Position numbers and translations under genes: made by a program. A model generated the notes under the pieces. That model worked only from the letters and a program-made list of their open reading frames with translations. It was not told where the DNA came from and searched no databases. This document shows, one piece after another, positions 9,405-19,027 of a stretch of 64,000 nt of DNA. The stretch spans positions 248,001 to 312,000 of the forward strand of contig NZ_FTMZ01000002.1 of assembly GCF_900156335.1 (NCBI RefSeq). The letters are read 5' to 3'. The DNA comes from Sphaerotilus natans (lineage in GTDB: Bacteria; Pseudomonadota; Gammaproteobacteria; Burkholderiales; Burkholderiaceae_C). Within the stretch, counting starts at the first letter, position 1. Every line of letters begins with the position of its first letter.

Positions 9405-10166
9405 TCAGCCGGGAATGCGCCGCGCGTGCATCAGGAATTCGCGGTTGCCGTCGCCGCCGGTGATCGGGCTGTCCAGCCAGCGCTGCACCGCCAGGCCGCA
9501 GCCGGCCGCGGCCTCGCGCAGCCGGGGCTCGACCCGCGCCAGCGCGGCCGCGTCCTTCACCAGGCCGCCCTTGCCGATGTCGCCGGGCTGCAGCTCGAAC
9601 TGCGGCTTGACCAGCATCAGCAGGTCGCCGGCCGGAGCCAGCAGCGGCGCCAGCGCCGGCAGCACCAGCGCCAGCGAGATGAAGGACAGGTCGCCGGTGA
9701 TGAAGCCGAAGCCGCCCGCCGGCATCGCCGCACCCAGGTCGGCCGCCGCCAGATGGCGGGCGTTGAGGCCCTCCAGCGCGGTGACGCGGGCGTCGCCACG
9801 CAGGCGCGGGTGCAGCTGGCCGTGACCGACATCGACACCGACCACCCGCGCGGCACCGCGCGCCAGCAGCACGTCGGTGAAGCCGCCGGTGCTCTGGCCG
9901 ACATCGAGCGCCACCTGGCCGGCGACCTCCAGCCCGCAGGCCGCCAGCGCGCCCTCGAGCTTCAGTCCCCCGCGCGACACCCAGCGCAGCTCGGCGTCGT
10001 CGGTGACCTCGATCTCGCAGCCCTCGGGCAGCTCGTCGCCGGCCTTGCGCGGCATGCTCCAGCCCCGGGGCCCGAGCCAGCGCACGGCGCCCTGGGCGAT
10101 CAGCCGCTGCGCGGCCGAGCGCGTCGGCGCCAGGCCGCGGCTCACCAGCATCTGGTCGGCACGCAT
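9405..10166 (-). CDS. tlyA: TlyA-family rRNA 2'-O-methyltransferase / hemolysin-like
   Basis: A 253-residue protein with an N-terminal S4 RNA-binding domain (MRADQMLVSRGLAPTRSAAQ) and a C-terminal FtsJ-like methyltransferase domain. The SAM-binding motif is ALDVGQSTGGFTD (about residues 88-100). KPQFELQPGDIGKGG is a conserved TlyA block. Family members methylate 16S and/or 23S rRNA cytidines. It starts 23 bases after ahcY. Being a SAM-using enzyme in a SAH-controlled operon makes sense: its product SAH is cleared by AhcY. Target site here is unproven. Confidence 0.88.
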   Translation of the reverse strand: MRADQMLVSRGLAPTRSAAQRLIAQGAVRWLGPRGWSMPRKAGDELPEGCEIEVTDDAELRWVSRGGLKLEGALAACGLEVAGQVALDVGQSTGGFTDVLLARGAARVVGVDVGHGQLHPRLRGDARVTALEGLNARHLAAADLGAAMPAGGFGFITGDLSFISLALVLPALAPLLAPAGDLLMLVKPQFELQPGDIGKGGLVKDAAALARVEPRLREAAAGCGLAVQRWLDSPITGGDGNREFLMHARRIPG

Positions 10167-10189
10167 CTTCGACAGCGCGGCGGGGCCGA

Positions 10190-11623
<1,434 letters not shown>

Positions 11624-11779
11624 GTCAGCAAGCTCCAGAAGTTCCAGGAATGGAACCGTCCGGACCGCACGCTCGTCATCGGCAGGAAAGCCCGGCGGGC
11701 GCGGCACGAAGCACGATGGCAGTGCGATGCGCGCAGCTCACCCCGGGATTTCCGGCCGCGTCGGGTGCGCGGTCGGACG

Positions 11780-11858
11780 GGTGAGCGCCGTTGCCTGTGG
11801 GAAGGGGTCCGAGCCTGGGGCGGTCGCCTGAATCGACCGGCCTTGCAACGCTCCTCGG
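11780..11858 (-). promoter_or_regulatory. S-adenosylhomocysteine (SAH) riboswitch
   Basis: Read on the minus strand, the leader contains the conserved SAH-riboswitch blocks in order: CCGAGGAGCGTTGCAAG (11858-11842), CAGGCTCGG (11817-11809) and CAACGGCGCTCACC (11793-11780). CCGAG pairs with CTCGG, and GAGCGTTG can pair with CAACGGCGCTC. This is the class known upstream of ahcY in beta- and gammaproteobacteria; it turns expression on when SAH builds up. It sits 157 bases before the ahcY start. Confidence 0.93.
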
Positions 11859-11871
11859 ACACGAGGCCCGC

Positions 11872-11877
11872 ATTGTA
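11872..11877 (-). promoter_or_regulatory. Predicted -10 box of the ahcY operon
   Basis: TACAAT on the minus strand, 13 bases before the first conserved riboswitch base. This places the transcription start right at the 5' end of the aptamer. No good -35 hexamer is visible at 16-18 bases. Confidence 0.55.
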
Positions 11878-11968
11878 GCGACGCCCGATCGAGCGCCGTG
11901 GCGAGGATCAGCCCCTGCGGCGGCCGGGTGATCCGCCGATCAGGCGCCAGCCGCGACCGGGCCCTGGA

Positions 11969-12832
11969 TCAGAGCAGGGCCTGGGCGGCCAGTCGCTCGG
12001 CTGCCGGCGTCGACAGCGCCAGCCATTGGGCCAGCTCCTCGAGCTCCTCCAGGGTCAGCCCGGCCGGCGGATCGAGCTCGGCGCGGCGCGCCAGCGTGGC
12101 CGACAGCGCCAGCAGCCGACGCTGTGGACGCAGCAGCGCCAGGCCGCCCCGCTCGGGATCGTGCGCCTCCTCATGCGGACGCGGCAGCAGCTGGCACAGC
12201 AGCGTCGACAGCCGGGCCTGACTCATCAAGGCCTGCTGCAGTTCGACCAGCGTGCCACCGAGCAGCTCGCGCTGACGAGCCTCGTCGGGATCGCGCCCGA
12301 GCCGACGTGCCACCTCTGGCGCTCGCCACCACAGCAGCACCTCGGCGAGGTTGTGCATCACGGCCGCACCCTGCATCGCCTCGGCATGCGGATCGCCATG
12401 CTGCAGCTCGAACTCGGTGACCACCCGCGCGGTGCGCCAGGCGCGCTCGAGCAGGCGCATCACCTCGTCGAGCCGCTGCGGATCGGCGCCGGTGCGCAGT
12501 TCTTCCTCCAGCACCCGCAGGCCCGCAGGCGGAAAGGCGCGGAAGAAGGGCCCGATGCCCATCAGCACGACCGCTGCCGTGACGGTCTGGATCTCGGTGA
12601 CCTGGTGCTCGCCGCGGTGCCGGCCGGCGTGGGACAGCACCCGCATCGTCATCAGCGGGTCACCTCGCACCGCGTCGGCGATCATGTGCGCGTCGACATT
12701 GCCGCAGCGCTCCTCGAGCAACGCCAGCTCGGTCAGCTGCTCGGCGGTATCGGCCAGGATCGGCGCCGGCACGGCACAAAGAAAGGCACCCCAGGCATCG
12801 GGGTCGGTCGGAAGGGGGGACTGCGGGCTCAT
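11969..12832 (-). CDS. HDOD-domain protein
   Basis: A 287-residue cytoplasmic protein of the HDOD group, a catalytically dead relative of HD phosphohydrolases used in signalling. The core is recognisable: PAPILADTAEQLTEL at the N-terminus, then DPLMTMRVLSHAG, a VTAAVVLMGIGPFFRAF helix, and a QGAAVMHNLAEVLLWW segment in place of the metal-binding HD site. The start at 12832 is preceded by GAGGAG; a start 33 bases upstream lacks one. No partner gene is adjacent, so its pathway is unknown. Confidence 0.75.
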   Translation of the reverse strand: MSPQSPLPTDPDAWGAFLCAVPAPILADTAEQLTELALLEERCGNVDAHMIADAVRGDPLMTMRVLSHAGRHRGEHQVTEIQTVTAAVVLMGIGPFFRAFPPAGLRVLEEELRTGADPQRLDEVMRLLERAWRTARVVTEFELQHGDPHAEAMQGAAVMHNLAEVLLWWRAPEVARRLGRDPDEARQRELLGGTLVELQQALMSQARLSTLLCQLLPRPHEEAHDPERGGLALLRPQRRLLALSATLARRAELDPPAGLTLEELEELAQWLALSTPAAERLAAQALL

Positions 12833-12973
12833 GTCCGGCTCCTCGGCAGGCGGATGTGACGGCACAGGAATGTCCTGACCGATGTTATGAGCACCGCAGA
12901 TGCGCCAATCCCCCGATCAGGCGCACGGAACGGCCGCGATCAGCCGTTCAGCCCACGGTCCAGGAATCCACGC

Positions 12974-13252
12974 TCAGTTGCGCGGCGAATCCGGCAGCAG
13001 GCAGATCAGGTCGCCATGGCGATACAGCGCCTCGAAACGCCGGCCATCGAGATCGATGGAGCGGACCTCGAGTGCAACACCTTCGCTGGCACAGGCCTCG
13101 TGCGCTGCACGGTCACGGTCCAGATCCGCAACGAGCCGAGCGCGACGCGATCGCATCAGGCTTAGCCAGGAGCGCAGGGCGTGAAAGCGTGGTGCAGCGG
13201 CGGGGCGGGACGAGGGGGCCGACGAGGCAGCCAGAGAGAGCGAGGTGTTCAT
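12974..13252 (-). CDS. Small hypothetical protein
   Basis: A possible 92-residue protein. The N-terminal third is Ser/Ala/Arg-rich; the last third (LDGRRFEALYRHGDLICLLPDSPR) looks like a folded small beta unit and has normal codon use, which is why I list it. There is no clear ribosome site before the ATG at 13252, so the true start could be internal (for example the Met at residue 33). I do not recognise a family. Confidence 0.4.
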   Translation of the reverse strand: MNTSLSLAASSAPSSRPAAAPRFHALRSWLSLMRSRRARLVADLDRDRAAHEACASEGVALEVRSIDLDGRRFEALYRHGDLICLLPDSPRN

Positions 13253-13633
13253 GGCGGTGGCAAGCTCGAAAAAACGGTCAGGTATCGCGAGGAGGAGAGA
13301 GGCTCGGAACGGTCATTCGGCAAATCGACGGGCCAGTGGATGAGGGTTTCATCGCATTCACGAGAGTTTCCGAATTACTGCGACATGTCCGGCGGAAATG
13401 TCTTGACAGTCGAGATCATGCTAGGCGATGCGCGCCGCGGCCGGAAAGCCCCCCAAAGATGGAATCGGGTATCAGTCGGATACCCGGTAATTTTTCAGGT
13501 TCCGGATTCAGGAGAAACCCTCGGACGGACAGGGACCGCTGTCCTGAATGAAACCCCATGACCCCGCAAACGGCACCCGACCTAGGAACAGCACGGGTAT
13601 CAGGGTCATGTCGACAGGCCTAGGATGGACTGC
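13253..13633. other. 381-base non-coding stretch with terminator and repeats
   Basis: No convincing gene. It is less GC-rich than its surroundings. It holds a TTGACA hexamer (13403-13408) without a good -10 at normal spacing, a strong hairpin plus T run (13464-13495), a GGACAG/CTGTCC inverted repeat (13527-13544), two copies of CGGGTATCAG (13466-13475 and 13594-13603), and a TAGGAT -10-like box (13621-13626) just before the DUF2189 gene. Confidence 0.6.
13464..13495 (+). terminator. Strong Rho-independent terminator without an upstream gene
   Basis: CGGGTATC-AGTCG-GATACCCG is a perfect 8-bp stem (13466-13473 / 13479-13486), extended by an A-T and a G-T pair, and followed by AATTTTT (13489-13495). 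It reads only on the + strand. No + strand gene lies upstream for more than 600 bases, so it may end a small RNA or a premature transcript. Confidence 0.65.
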
Positions 13634-14395
13634 ATGAACGCCCACGCCGTTGCCGCCTTGCCCGTGCGCACCCTCCGGCCGCTGCAGCCGATGGTCTGGC
13701 TGGAGCGTGCATGTCATGACATCCGGATGGCCCCTCAGGTCGGATTCGGTCACGGCGCCCTGATGGCGCTGTTCGGCATGTTGCTGATGCTGCTGGCACG
13801 CGATCGCTTCTGGCTGCTGGCCGGCTCGATGTCAGGCTTCCTGCTGGTGGCGCCCATCCTGGCGACCGGCCTCTATGCGGTCAGTCGCGCCATCGAGCGG
13901 GGCGAGACCGCGGGCTGGTCGACGGTGTTCGCGATCTGGCGCTCGCTGGATCGACGTCTGGTCGGATTCGGGCTGCTGCTGGCCGCCGCAGGCACAGGCT
14001 GGGTGATGACCTCGGCTGCGCTGATCACGCTGATGGCACCGCAGCCGGTGCAGACGCCAGCCGATTTCCTGACCCTTGTGGTGCTGAACCGGGAGTCCTG
14101 GCTGTTCGAGGCCTGGCTGGCACTGGGCGGGCTGCTGGCGGCACCGGTCTTCGCCTCGAGCGTGACCGCGATCCCGATGCTGGTCGATCGTCAGGTCAGC
14201 GTCGGCGACGCGGTGCTGGCGAGCTGGCGCACCGTGCTGGAGAACCCGGTGCCGATGGGCGTCTGGGCGGTGCTGGTGATGGGCTTCGCGCTGCTCGGCA
14301 TGGGCTCGCTGATGCTGGGCCTGGTCTTCGTGATGCCGATGCTGGGTCATGCCAGCTGGCATGCCTACCGCGATCTGCTGCCGACCGAGGGCTGA
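13634..14395 (+). CDS. DUF2189 integral membrane protein
   Basis: A 253-residue inner-membrane protein with about six hydrophobic helices. The DUF2189 signature is clear: WLERACHDIRMAPQ, then a long helix, then GFLLVAPILATGLYAVSRAI with ERGE after it. Function unknown. I chose the ATG at 13634 rather than 13625: TAGGAT (13621-13626) lies seven bases before it. That hexamer could be a -10 box of a leaderless transcript, or its AGGA could be a weak ribosome site; both favour 13634. Confidence 0.75.
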   Translation: MNAHAVAALPVRTLRPLQPMVWLERACHDIRMAPQVGFGHGALMALFGMLLMLLARDRFWLLAGSMSGFLLVAPILATGLYAVSRAIERGETAGWSTVFAIWRSLDRRLVGFGLLLAAAGTGWVMTSAALITLMAPQPVQTPADFLTLVVLNRESWLFEAWLALGGLLAAPVFASSVTAIPMLVDRQVSVGDAVLASWRTVLENPVPMGVWAVLVMGFALLGMGSLMLGLVFVMPMLGHASWHAYRDLLPTEG

Positions 14396-14611
14396 GCCGC
14401 AGCGGCGCCCACAAGCGCGCAAGCGCCCGCGTGTCTCTCCGACAACACGCCACAAGGGCGAGTGCCCGGTCACCGGGAAAGAACTTGATCGCCATCAATC
14501 GGCAGGCCTGAGCTGCAAAAGGGCATGACGGCCCGACCGGCGCCAGCGCGTATCATCCCGGCGCCTTGCCGCACCCACCGCGCCCCGCCCTCTTTCGCCC
14601 CCTGCCTGCCC

Positions 14612-14821
14612 ATGTTCGGCTACACCGAGGAACAGCTCGCCCAGTTCGGTCTGACCATCGGTGTCAGCGCCTTCATTCTCTACATGCTCTTCATCGTGCT
14701 GCAGCTCGCGCGCGAGTCGAAGGCCGGCAAGTTCGGAACCTTCGTCCTGTTCATCGTGCTGGCCTTCGGCATGCTGGGCTTCGTGGCGAAGAACATCATC
14801 GCCTGGGCGATGGGGATCTGA
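14612..14821 (+). CDS. DUF2788 small membrane protein
   Basis: A 69-residue protein with two predicted transmembrane helices (about residues 13-32 and 43-65) separated by the basic linker ARESKAGKFG. It matches the DUF2788 type (MFGYTEEQLAQFGLTIGVS). Function unknown. The ATG at 14612 is preferred over an upstream start that adds a 29-residue Pro/Arg-rich tail. A TATCAT box at about 14551 may be its -10, giving a short leader. Confidence 0.75.
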   Translation: MFGYTEEQLAQFGLTIGVSAFILYMLFIVLQLARESKAGKFGTFVLFIVLAFGMLGFVAKNIIAWAMGI

Positions 14822-14846
14822 GCGCAGATCCCGCTCGGATCACGGC

Positions 14847-15131
14847 TCAGATCACCATCTTGACCATCGGATGGGTGGTCAGCGTCCGGTAGAGCTCGTC
14901 GAGCTGCTCCCGGCTGGTGGCGTTGATGGTGATCGTCAGGCCCAGATAGTTGCCCTTGGCACTGGGGCGGTGCTCGATCGTCGCGGGATCGAAGCCGGGA
15001 TCGAACTGCAGCGCCACCTGCGCGATCGCGGCCGCGAAGCCATCGACATGCAGGCCCATGACCTTGATCGGGAAGGCGCAGGGATACTCGATGAGCGACT
15101 GCTCGGGCGGAATGACGGGCGGGGTGTGCAT
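14847..15131 (-). CDS. ybeD: YbeD/DUF493 family protein
   Basis: A 94-residue small cytoplasmic protein. It has the family pattern: LIEYPCAFPIKVMGL, a central helix, then KGNYLGLTITINATSREQLD and a C-terminal LYRTLTTHPMVKMVI. YbeD has an ACT-like fold of unknown role and often lies next to dacA and lipB; here it follows the PBP5-type gene by 17 bases. AAGGAGAG precedes the ATG at 15131. Confidence 0.88.
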   Translation of the reverse strand: MHTPPVIPPEQSLIEYPCAFPIKVMGLHVDGFAAAIAQVALQFDPGFDPATIEHRPSAKGNYLGLTITINATSREQLDELYRTLTTHPMVKMVI

Positions 15132-15148
15132 CTCGGACTCTCCTTGCT

Positions 15149-16300
15149 TCAACGCAGCCACAGGCGCAGCTGGTCCCAGGCGCGCCCGAACATGCCGGCC
15201 TGAGCGACCGGCTCCAGCACGGTGACCGGCACCTCGGCGAGCACGCGCGTGCCCGACAGCACCTTCAGCGTGCCGACCTGCTGGCCCTGGCTGAGCGGCG
15301 CGATCAGCGGATCGGTGCGCACCAGTTGCGTCTTGACCTGTGCCGCCTCGCCACGCGGCACAGCCACGCTCACCGGCACCTGAGTGCCGATCTTGGCGGT
15401 AGAGGCCGCGCCCTTCCAGACCTCGGCCGAAGCGATGACCTGGCGGGCATCGTAGACCTTGACCGCATCCCAGCTGCTGTAGCCCCAGTTGAGCAGCTTC
15501 TGGCTCTCGACCGCACGCGACTCCTTCGACGAGGCCCCGACGACGACGCTCAGCAGCCGGCGTGATCCGTTGGGCAGATCGCGCTTGGCGGTGGCGATCA
15601 GGCAATAGCCGGCCGCATCGGTGTAGCCGGTCTTCAGACCGTCGACGCTCGGATCGCGCCACAGCAGCAGGTTGCGGTTCTGCTGCGTGATCTTGTTGAA
15701 GGTGAATTCCTTGATCGAGTAGAACTTGACCTCGCCGGGGAAGTCCTGAAGCAGCCGGGTAGCGATGATGCCGAGCTCGCGCACCGTGCTGACATGGCCC
15801 GGGGCCGGCAGGCCCTCGGGGTTCCTGAACTGCGAGACCTTCAGGCCGAAGGCCTGGGCCTGGCGGTTCATCATCGCGACGAAGTTCTCGACCGAGCCGC
15901 CGACCGCCTCGGCCAGCAGCACGGTGGCATCGTTGCCGCTCTGCACGATCATGCCCTTGATGAGGTCCTCGACCTTCACCTTGTTGCCGACCTGGATGTA
16001 CATGCGCGACGCATCGGTCATGCCGGTGCGCCAGGCACGCTCGGAAACGGTCAGCTCCTGGTCGAGCGCGAGCTTCTTGTCGCGCAGGGCCTGGAAGACC
16101 AGGTAGGCGGTCATCAGCTTGGTCAGCGAGGCGGGCTCGACGGTCACGTCGGCATCGCGCGCGGCCAGCGGCTGGTTGGTGCTCAGGTCGAGCAGCACAT
16201 AGGCGCGGGCGGCGATCTCGGGCGGCTGGGGCAGCGCCTGGGCGGACACGGTCTGCGGCAGCAGCGCGGCCAGCGCGAGGGAAGCAAGAAGTCGTTTCAT
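15149..16300 (-). CDS. D-alanyl-D-alanine carboxypeptidase (PBP5/6 type)
   Basis: A 383-residue periplasmic serine peptidase that trims the terminal D-Ala from peptidoglycan stem peptides. Signal peptide 1-20 (cut at SA-QALPQ). The three active-site motifs are S58-LT-K61 (PASLTKLMTAY), SGN (VQSGNDATVLL) and KTG (DGLKTGYTDAAG). A C-terminal beta-rich domain and the amphipathic tail AWDQLRLWLR should anchor it to the inner membrane. It is the DacA/DacC group; which paralogue cannot be decided here. Operon with ybeD. Confidence 0.92.
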   Translation of the reverse strand: MKRLLASLALAALLPQTVSAQALPQPPEIAARAYVLLDLSTNQPLAARDADVTVEPASLTKLMTAYLVFQALRDKKLALDQELTVSERAWRTGMTDASRMYIQVGNKVKVEDLIKGMIVQSGNDATVLLAEAVGGSVENFVAMMNRQAQAFGLKVSQFRNPEGLPAPGHVSTVRELGIIATRLLQDFPGEVKFYSIKEFTFNKITQQNRNLLLWRDPSVDGLKTGYTDAAGYCLIATAKRDLPNGSRRLLSVVVGASSKESRAVESQKLLNWGYSSWDAVKVYDARQVIASAEVWKGAASTAKIGTQVPVSVAVPRGEAAQVKTQLVRTDPLIAPLSQGQQVGTLKVLSGTRVLAEVPVTVLEPVAQAGMFGRAWDQLRLWLR

Positions 16301-16387
16301 CGGAGCGGTCGGAATTCGTTCAGGCGCGTTGGAACACGCGGGCGGCCGGCCGGTTCCCCGGCACGGCGGCGAAGGGGCGCAGGCCGG

Positions 16388-17005
16388 TCAGCGCCAGCTG
16401 CGCACGATCAGGTCGCGCAGCTGGGTAAGCTGGCCGTGGAAGAAATGGCCGGTGCCGGGCATGACGATGACCGGCAGCTGCTGCGGCCGCGCCCAGTCCA
16501 TCGTCGCCGACAGCGGCACCACGTCGTCGGCCTCGCCGTGGATCACTACCGTGTCGGGCGGCACGTCGGCAGGAAGAGCACGCTGCGTCGACGGGCCGAC
16601 CAGCAGCAGGCGCGAGGCGCGGGCGTCGCCCTCCAGCTGCGCCGCGGCCAGCGTGGTGACATAGGCGCCGAAGGAGAAGCCGCCCAGCGCCAGCGGCCGC
16701 CCGGGCAGGCGGTGCGCGGCGATCACCGCCAGCAGGTCCTCGCTCTCGCCGCGGCCCTCGTCGTGCGTGCCTTCGCTGGCGCCGACGCCGCGGAAGTTGT
16801 GGCGCACCGTGCGCCAGCCCATCTGCAGGAAGGCGCGGACCATGGTCTGCACGACCTTGTTGTCCATCGTGCCGCCGAACAGCGGGTGCGGATGCGACAG
16901 CACCACCACGCCGACCGGCGCCTCGCGCTCGGCCGGATGGTCGATGGCGATCTCGATCGTGCCGGCCGGACCGGTGATCCGGGCGCGTTCGGTCTGCGCG
17001 TTCAT
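16388..17005 (-). CDS. Alpha/beta hydrolase
   Basis: A 205-residue small alpha/beta hydrolase of the COG2945 type. The nucleophile elbow is GFSFG (Ser), the acid is in HGEADDVVP and the His in GTGHFFHG. The oxyanion region is VLSHPHPLFGGTMDNKV, typical of this group. No signal peptide. Substrate unknown. Its ATG overlaps the stop of the upstream ferredoxin gene (17002-17005), so translation is probably coupled. Confidence 0.82.
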   Translation of the reverse strand: MNAQTERARITGPAGTIEIAIDHPAEREAPVGVVVLSHPHPLFGGTMDNKVVQTMVRAFLQMGWRTVRHNFRGVGASEGTHDEGRGESEDLLAVIAAHRLPGRPLALGGFSFGAYVTTLAAAQLEGDARASRLLLVGPSTQRALPADVPPDTVVIHGEADDVVPLSATMDWARPQQLPVIVMPGTGHFFHGQLTQLRDLIVRSWR

Positions 17006-17331
17006 CGGCCGACGTCCGCAGGCACGACCAGCCGCTCGACGATCTGGCCGTTCTTCAGGTGCGACTCGACGATCTCGTCGATGTCGCTGCGGTCGACGAA
17101 GGTGTACCAGGTCGCGTCCGGGTAGACCACCGCGACCGGGCCGCCCGCGCAGCGGTCCAGGCAGCCCGCCTTGTTGACGCGCACCTTGCCCGGCCCGGCC
17201 AGACCGGCGGCCTTGACCTGCTTCTTGCAGTGGTCGAAGGCTGCCTGGGCATCGTGGTCGGCGCAGCAGGACTCGCCGTTGTCACGCTGGTTCAGGCAGA
17301 AGAAGATGTGGCGTTCGAAGTAGCTGCTCAT
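17002..17331 (-). CDS. (2Fe-2S) thioredoxin-like ferredoxin
   Basis: A 109-residue protein with the thioredoxin-like [2Fe-2S] fold. Cysteines fit the cluster: FFCLNQRDNGESCCADHD near the N-terminus and AGCLDRCAGGP in the second half. Such proteins transfer electrons; the partner is unknown. The ATG at 17331 has no ribosome site. A TACAAT box (minus strand, 17339-17344) ends seven bases before the ATG, suggesting a leaderless transcript. It overlaps the hydrolase gene by four bases. Confidence 0.85.
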   Translation of the reverse strand: MSSYFERHIFFCLNQRDNGESCCADHDAQAAFDHCKKQVKAAGLAGPGKVRVNKAGCLDRCAGGPVAVVYPDATWYTFVDRSDIDEIVESHLKNGQIVERLVVPADVGR

Positions 17332-17357
17332 GGGCTGGATTGTAGGAGTCACCCCGA

Positions 17358-18521
17358 TCAGGGCACAGGCGCGGGGGCGCGGATGCGGTGGGGATCGGCG
17401 ACCTGGATCAGCAGAAACAGCAAGGCGGCGAAGGGCCAGAGCCAGCCGATCCACTGCGCCAGGCCGTGAAAGCGGATGAAGCGTCCGCGCTCCCAGCCGG
17501 TCAGACTCAGCGAGAAGTACGGATCGGTTCCCGCCTGGGTCACCAGCATGATCAGCAGCGTCAGCGCCACCAGCCCCAGCGCGGCGACCAGCCGGCGTGG
17601 CACGAAGGCCAGGCCCAGCCCCAGGCCCAGCCCGACCAGCAGACCCGGCAGCACCGGCGGCGTCAGCCAGGACATCGCGTGCTCGGGGCCGAAGTTCAGC
17701 AGCGTCGACAGCGCGGTCGCACCGACGCCGGCCAGCAGCAGCAGCGCCAGCGTCACGATGCGGTGACGCACCCGGCGCAGCATCACGAAGCTGACCACGC
17801 AGGGCGCCAGCAGCCCGAGCGCGATCACCGAGACCTCGGCGCCGGGTTCGAGCGCGCCGACCGGATCGGGCAGCGGCACCCAGCGACGCAGCGGCGTGTC
17901 GGCCAGCCAGACATCGAGCGCGACCAGCAGCCGCTCCAGGGCCTGCCCGGTGGCCAGCGGCACGGGCGGGGGGAAAAGCAGCCCGATCGGCCAGGACAGC
18001 AGCAGCGCCAGCCCCAGCGTGCCGTGGGGCACGAAGATCACGTCGCGCAGACGCTGCCAGTGCGCCAGAACGCCCAGGCGCAGCAGCAGCACCGCCACCA
18101 GCGCACCGACCAGCGTGCCGGCGCTGTTGAGCAGCCAGTCATGGCGCGAGGGCACGCGCAGCGGCAGCAGGTTCTGCGTCCACTCCATCAGCAGCGACAG
18201 CAGCGAGCCGAACAGCAGCGCCTGCAGCAGCGTGCCGAGCGGCCGCCGGCCGGCACGCAGCCAGGCCAGCGCCAGCAGCAGCCCGAGCGGCAGGTAGCCG
18301 GCGAAGTTGGCCCAGAGATCGAAGCGGTTGTGGCGCTGCACCGGCAGCCACAGCAGCTCATGCGGCAGCTGGCCCGGCAGCAGCACCGGCCAGCGCCACG
18401 GCCCGAAGGGGTGCAGGCTGGCGTAGACGATCAGCCCGGCCCACAGCCAGGCCAGCGGCCAGGAGGACGAGCGGTGCGCCAGCGGCGGCGCAGGCGATGG
18501 CGGCAGCGCGGCGGACGTCAT
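17358..18521 (-). CDS. VanZ-family membrane protein
   Basis: A 387-residue inner-membrane protein with about nine to ten hydrophobic helices. The VanZ-like core is at residues 25-150, with YASLHPFGPW, DLWANFAGYLPLGLLLA and MEWTQNLLPLRVPSRHDWLLNSAGTLVG-type motifs. VanZ-like proteins are mostly uncharacterised; the name comes from teicoplanin resistance, which should not be assumed here. It starts 12 bases after hemJ, so the two genes probably share a transcript. Confidence 0.8.
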   Translation of the reverse strand: MTSAALPPSPAPPLAHRSSSWPLAWLWAGLIVYASLHPFGPWRWPVLLPGQLPHELLWLPVQRHNRFDLWANFAGYLPLGLLLALAWLRAGRRPLGTLLQALLFGSLLSLLMEWTQNLLPLRVPSRHDWLLNSAGTLVGALVAVLLLRLGVLAHWQRLRDVIFVPHGTLGLALLLSWPIGLLFPPPVPLATGQALERLLVALDVWLADTPLRRWVPLPDPVGALEPGAEVSVIALGLLAPCVVSFVMLRRVRHRIVTLALLLLAGVGATALSTLLNFGPEHAMSWLTPPVLPGLLVGLGLGLGLAFVPRRLVAALGLVALTLLIMLVTQAGTDPYFSLSLTGWERGRFIRFHGLAQWIGWLWPFAALLFLLIQVADPHRIRAPAPVP

Positions 18522-18533
18522 CGCCCCGGACGG

Positions 18534-18974
18534 TCAGAAGGGCTTGAAGACGACCAGCGCGACGATCGCGGCGAACAGCAGCACCGAGATCTCGTTGTAG
18601 ACACGGAACCAGACATGGCTGCGGCGATTGTCGGCGCGCTCGAAGCCGCGCAGCAGCCGCGCGTTCATGTGATGGAAGCCGATGACCGCCACCACCAGCG
18701 TCAGCTTGGCATGCACCCAGGCATTGCCGGGGCCGCGCCAGAAGGGCCAGCCCAGCCACAGCGCCAGGCCGGTGACCAGCGCGATCACCATCAGCACGGT
18801 GGCAAAGCGCTGCAGCTTGCGCCCCATCAGCAGCAGGCGCTCGCGCTCGGCATGACTGTCGGGCGCGACCATCGCCAGGTTGACCAGGATGCGCGGCAGG
18901 TAGAACAGCCCCGCGAACCAGCTGGCCACGAGGATGATGTGCAGGGTCTTGGTCCCCAGGTAGAGCGTGTCCAT
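18534..18974 (-). CDS. hemJ: HemJ-type protoporphyrinogen IX oxidase (CopD/UPF0093 family)
   Basis: A 146-residue membrane protein with four predicted helices. The family's conserved His and Lys residues are present: KTLHIILVASWFAGLFYLPR at the N-terminus and HAKLTLVVAVIGFHH in the third helix. HemJ oxidises protoporphyrinogen IX in haem synthesis; CopD-like permeases are a related alternative but are normally longer. No ribosome site is visible; TATCAT (18981-18986, minus strand) ends six bases before the ATG, fitting a leaderless start. Confidence 0.75.
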   Translation of the reverse strand: MDTLYLGTKTLHIILVASWFAGLFYLPRILVNLAMVAPDSHAERERLLLMGRKLQRFATVLMVIALVTGLALWLGWPFWRGPGNAWVHAKLTLVVAVIGFHHMNARLLRGFERADNRRSHVWFRVYNEISVLLFAAIVALVVFKPF

Positions 18975-19027
18975 GGGGCGATGATACGGCCCGGACCAGC
19001 GCCCCTGACCGGGGCAGGTCACTGCGG

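Noticed and set aside
17358-18521. Glycopeptide resistance from the VanZ gene
   Set aside because: VanZ-like proteins are widespread with no resistance role, and no van genes are present.
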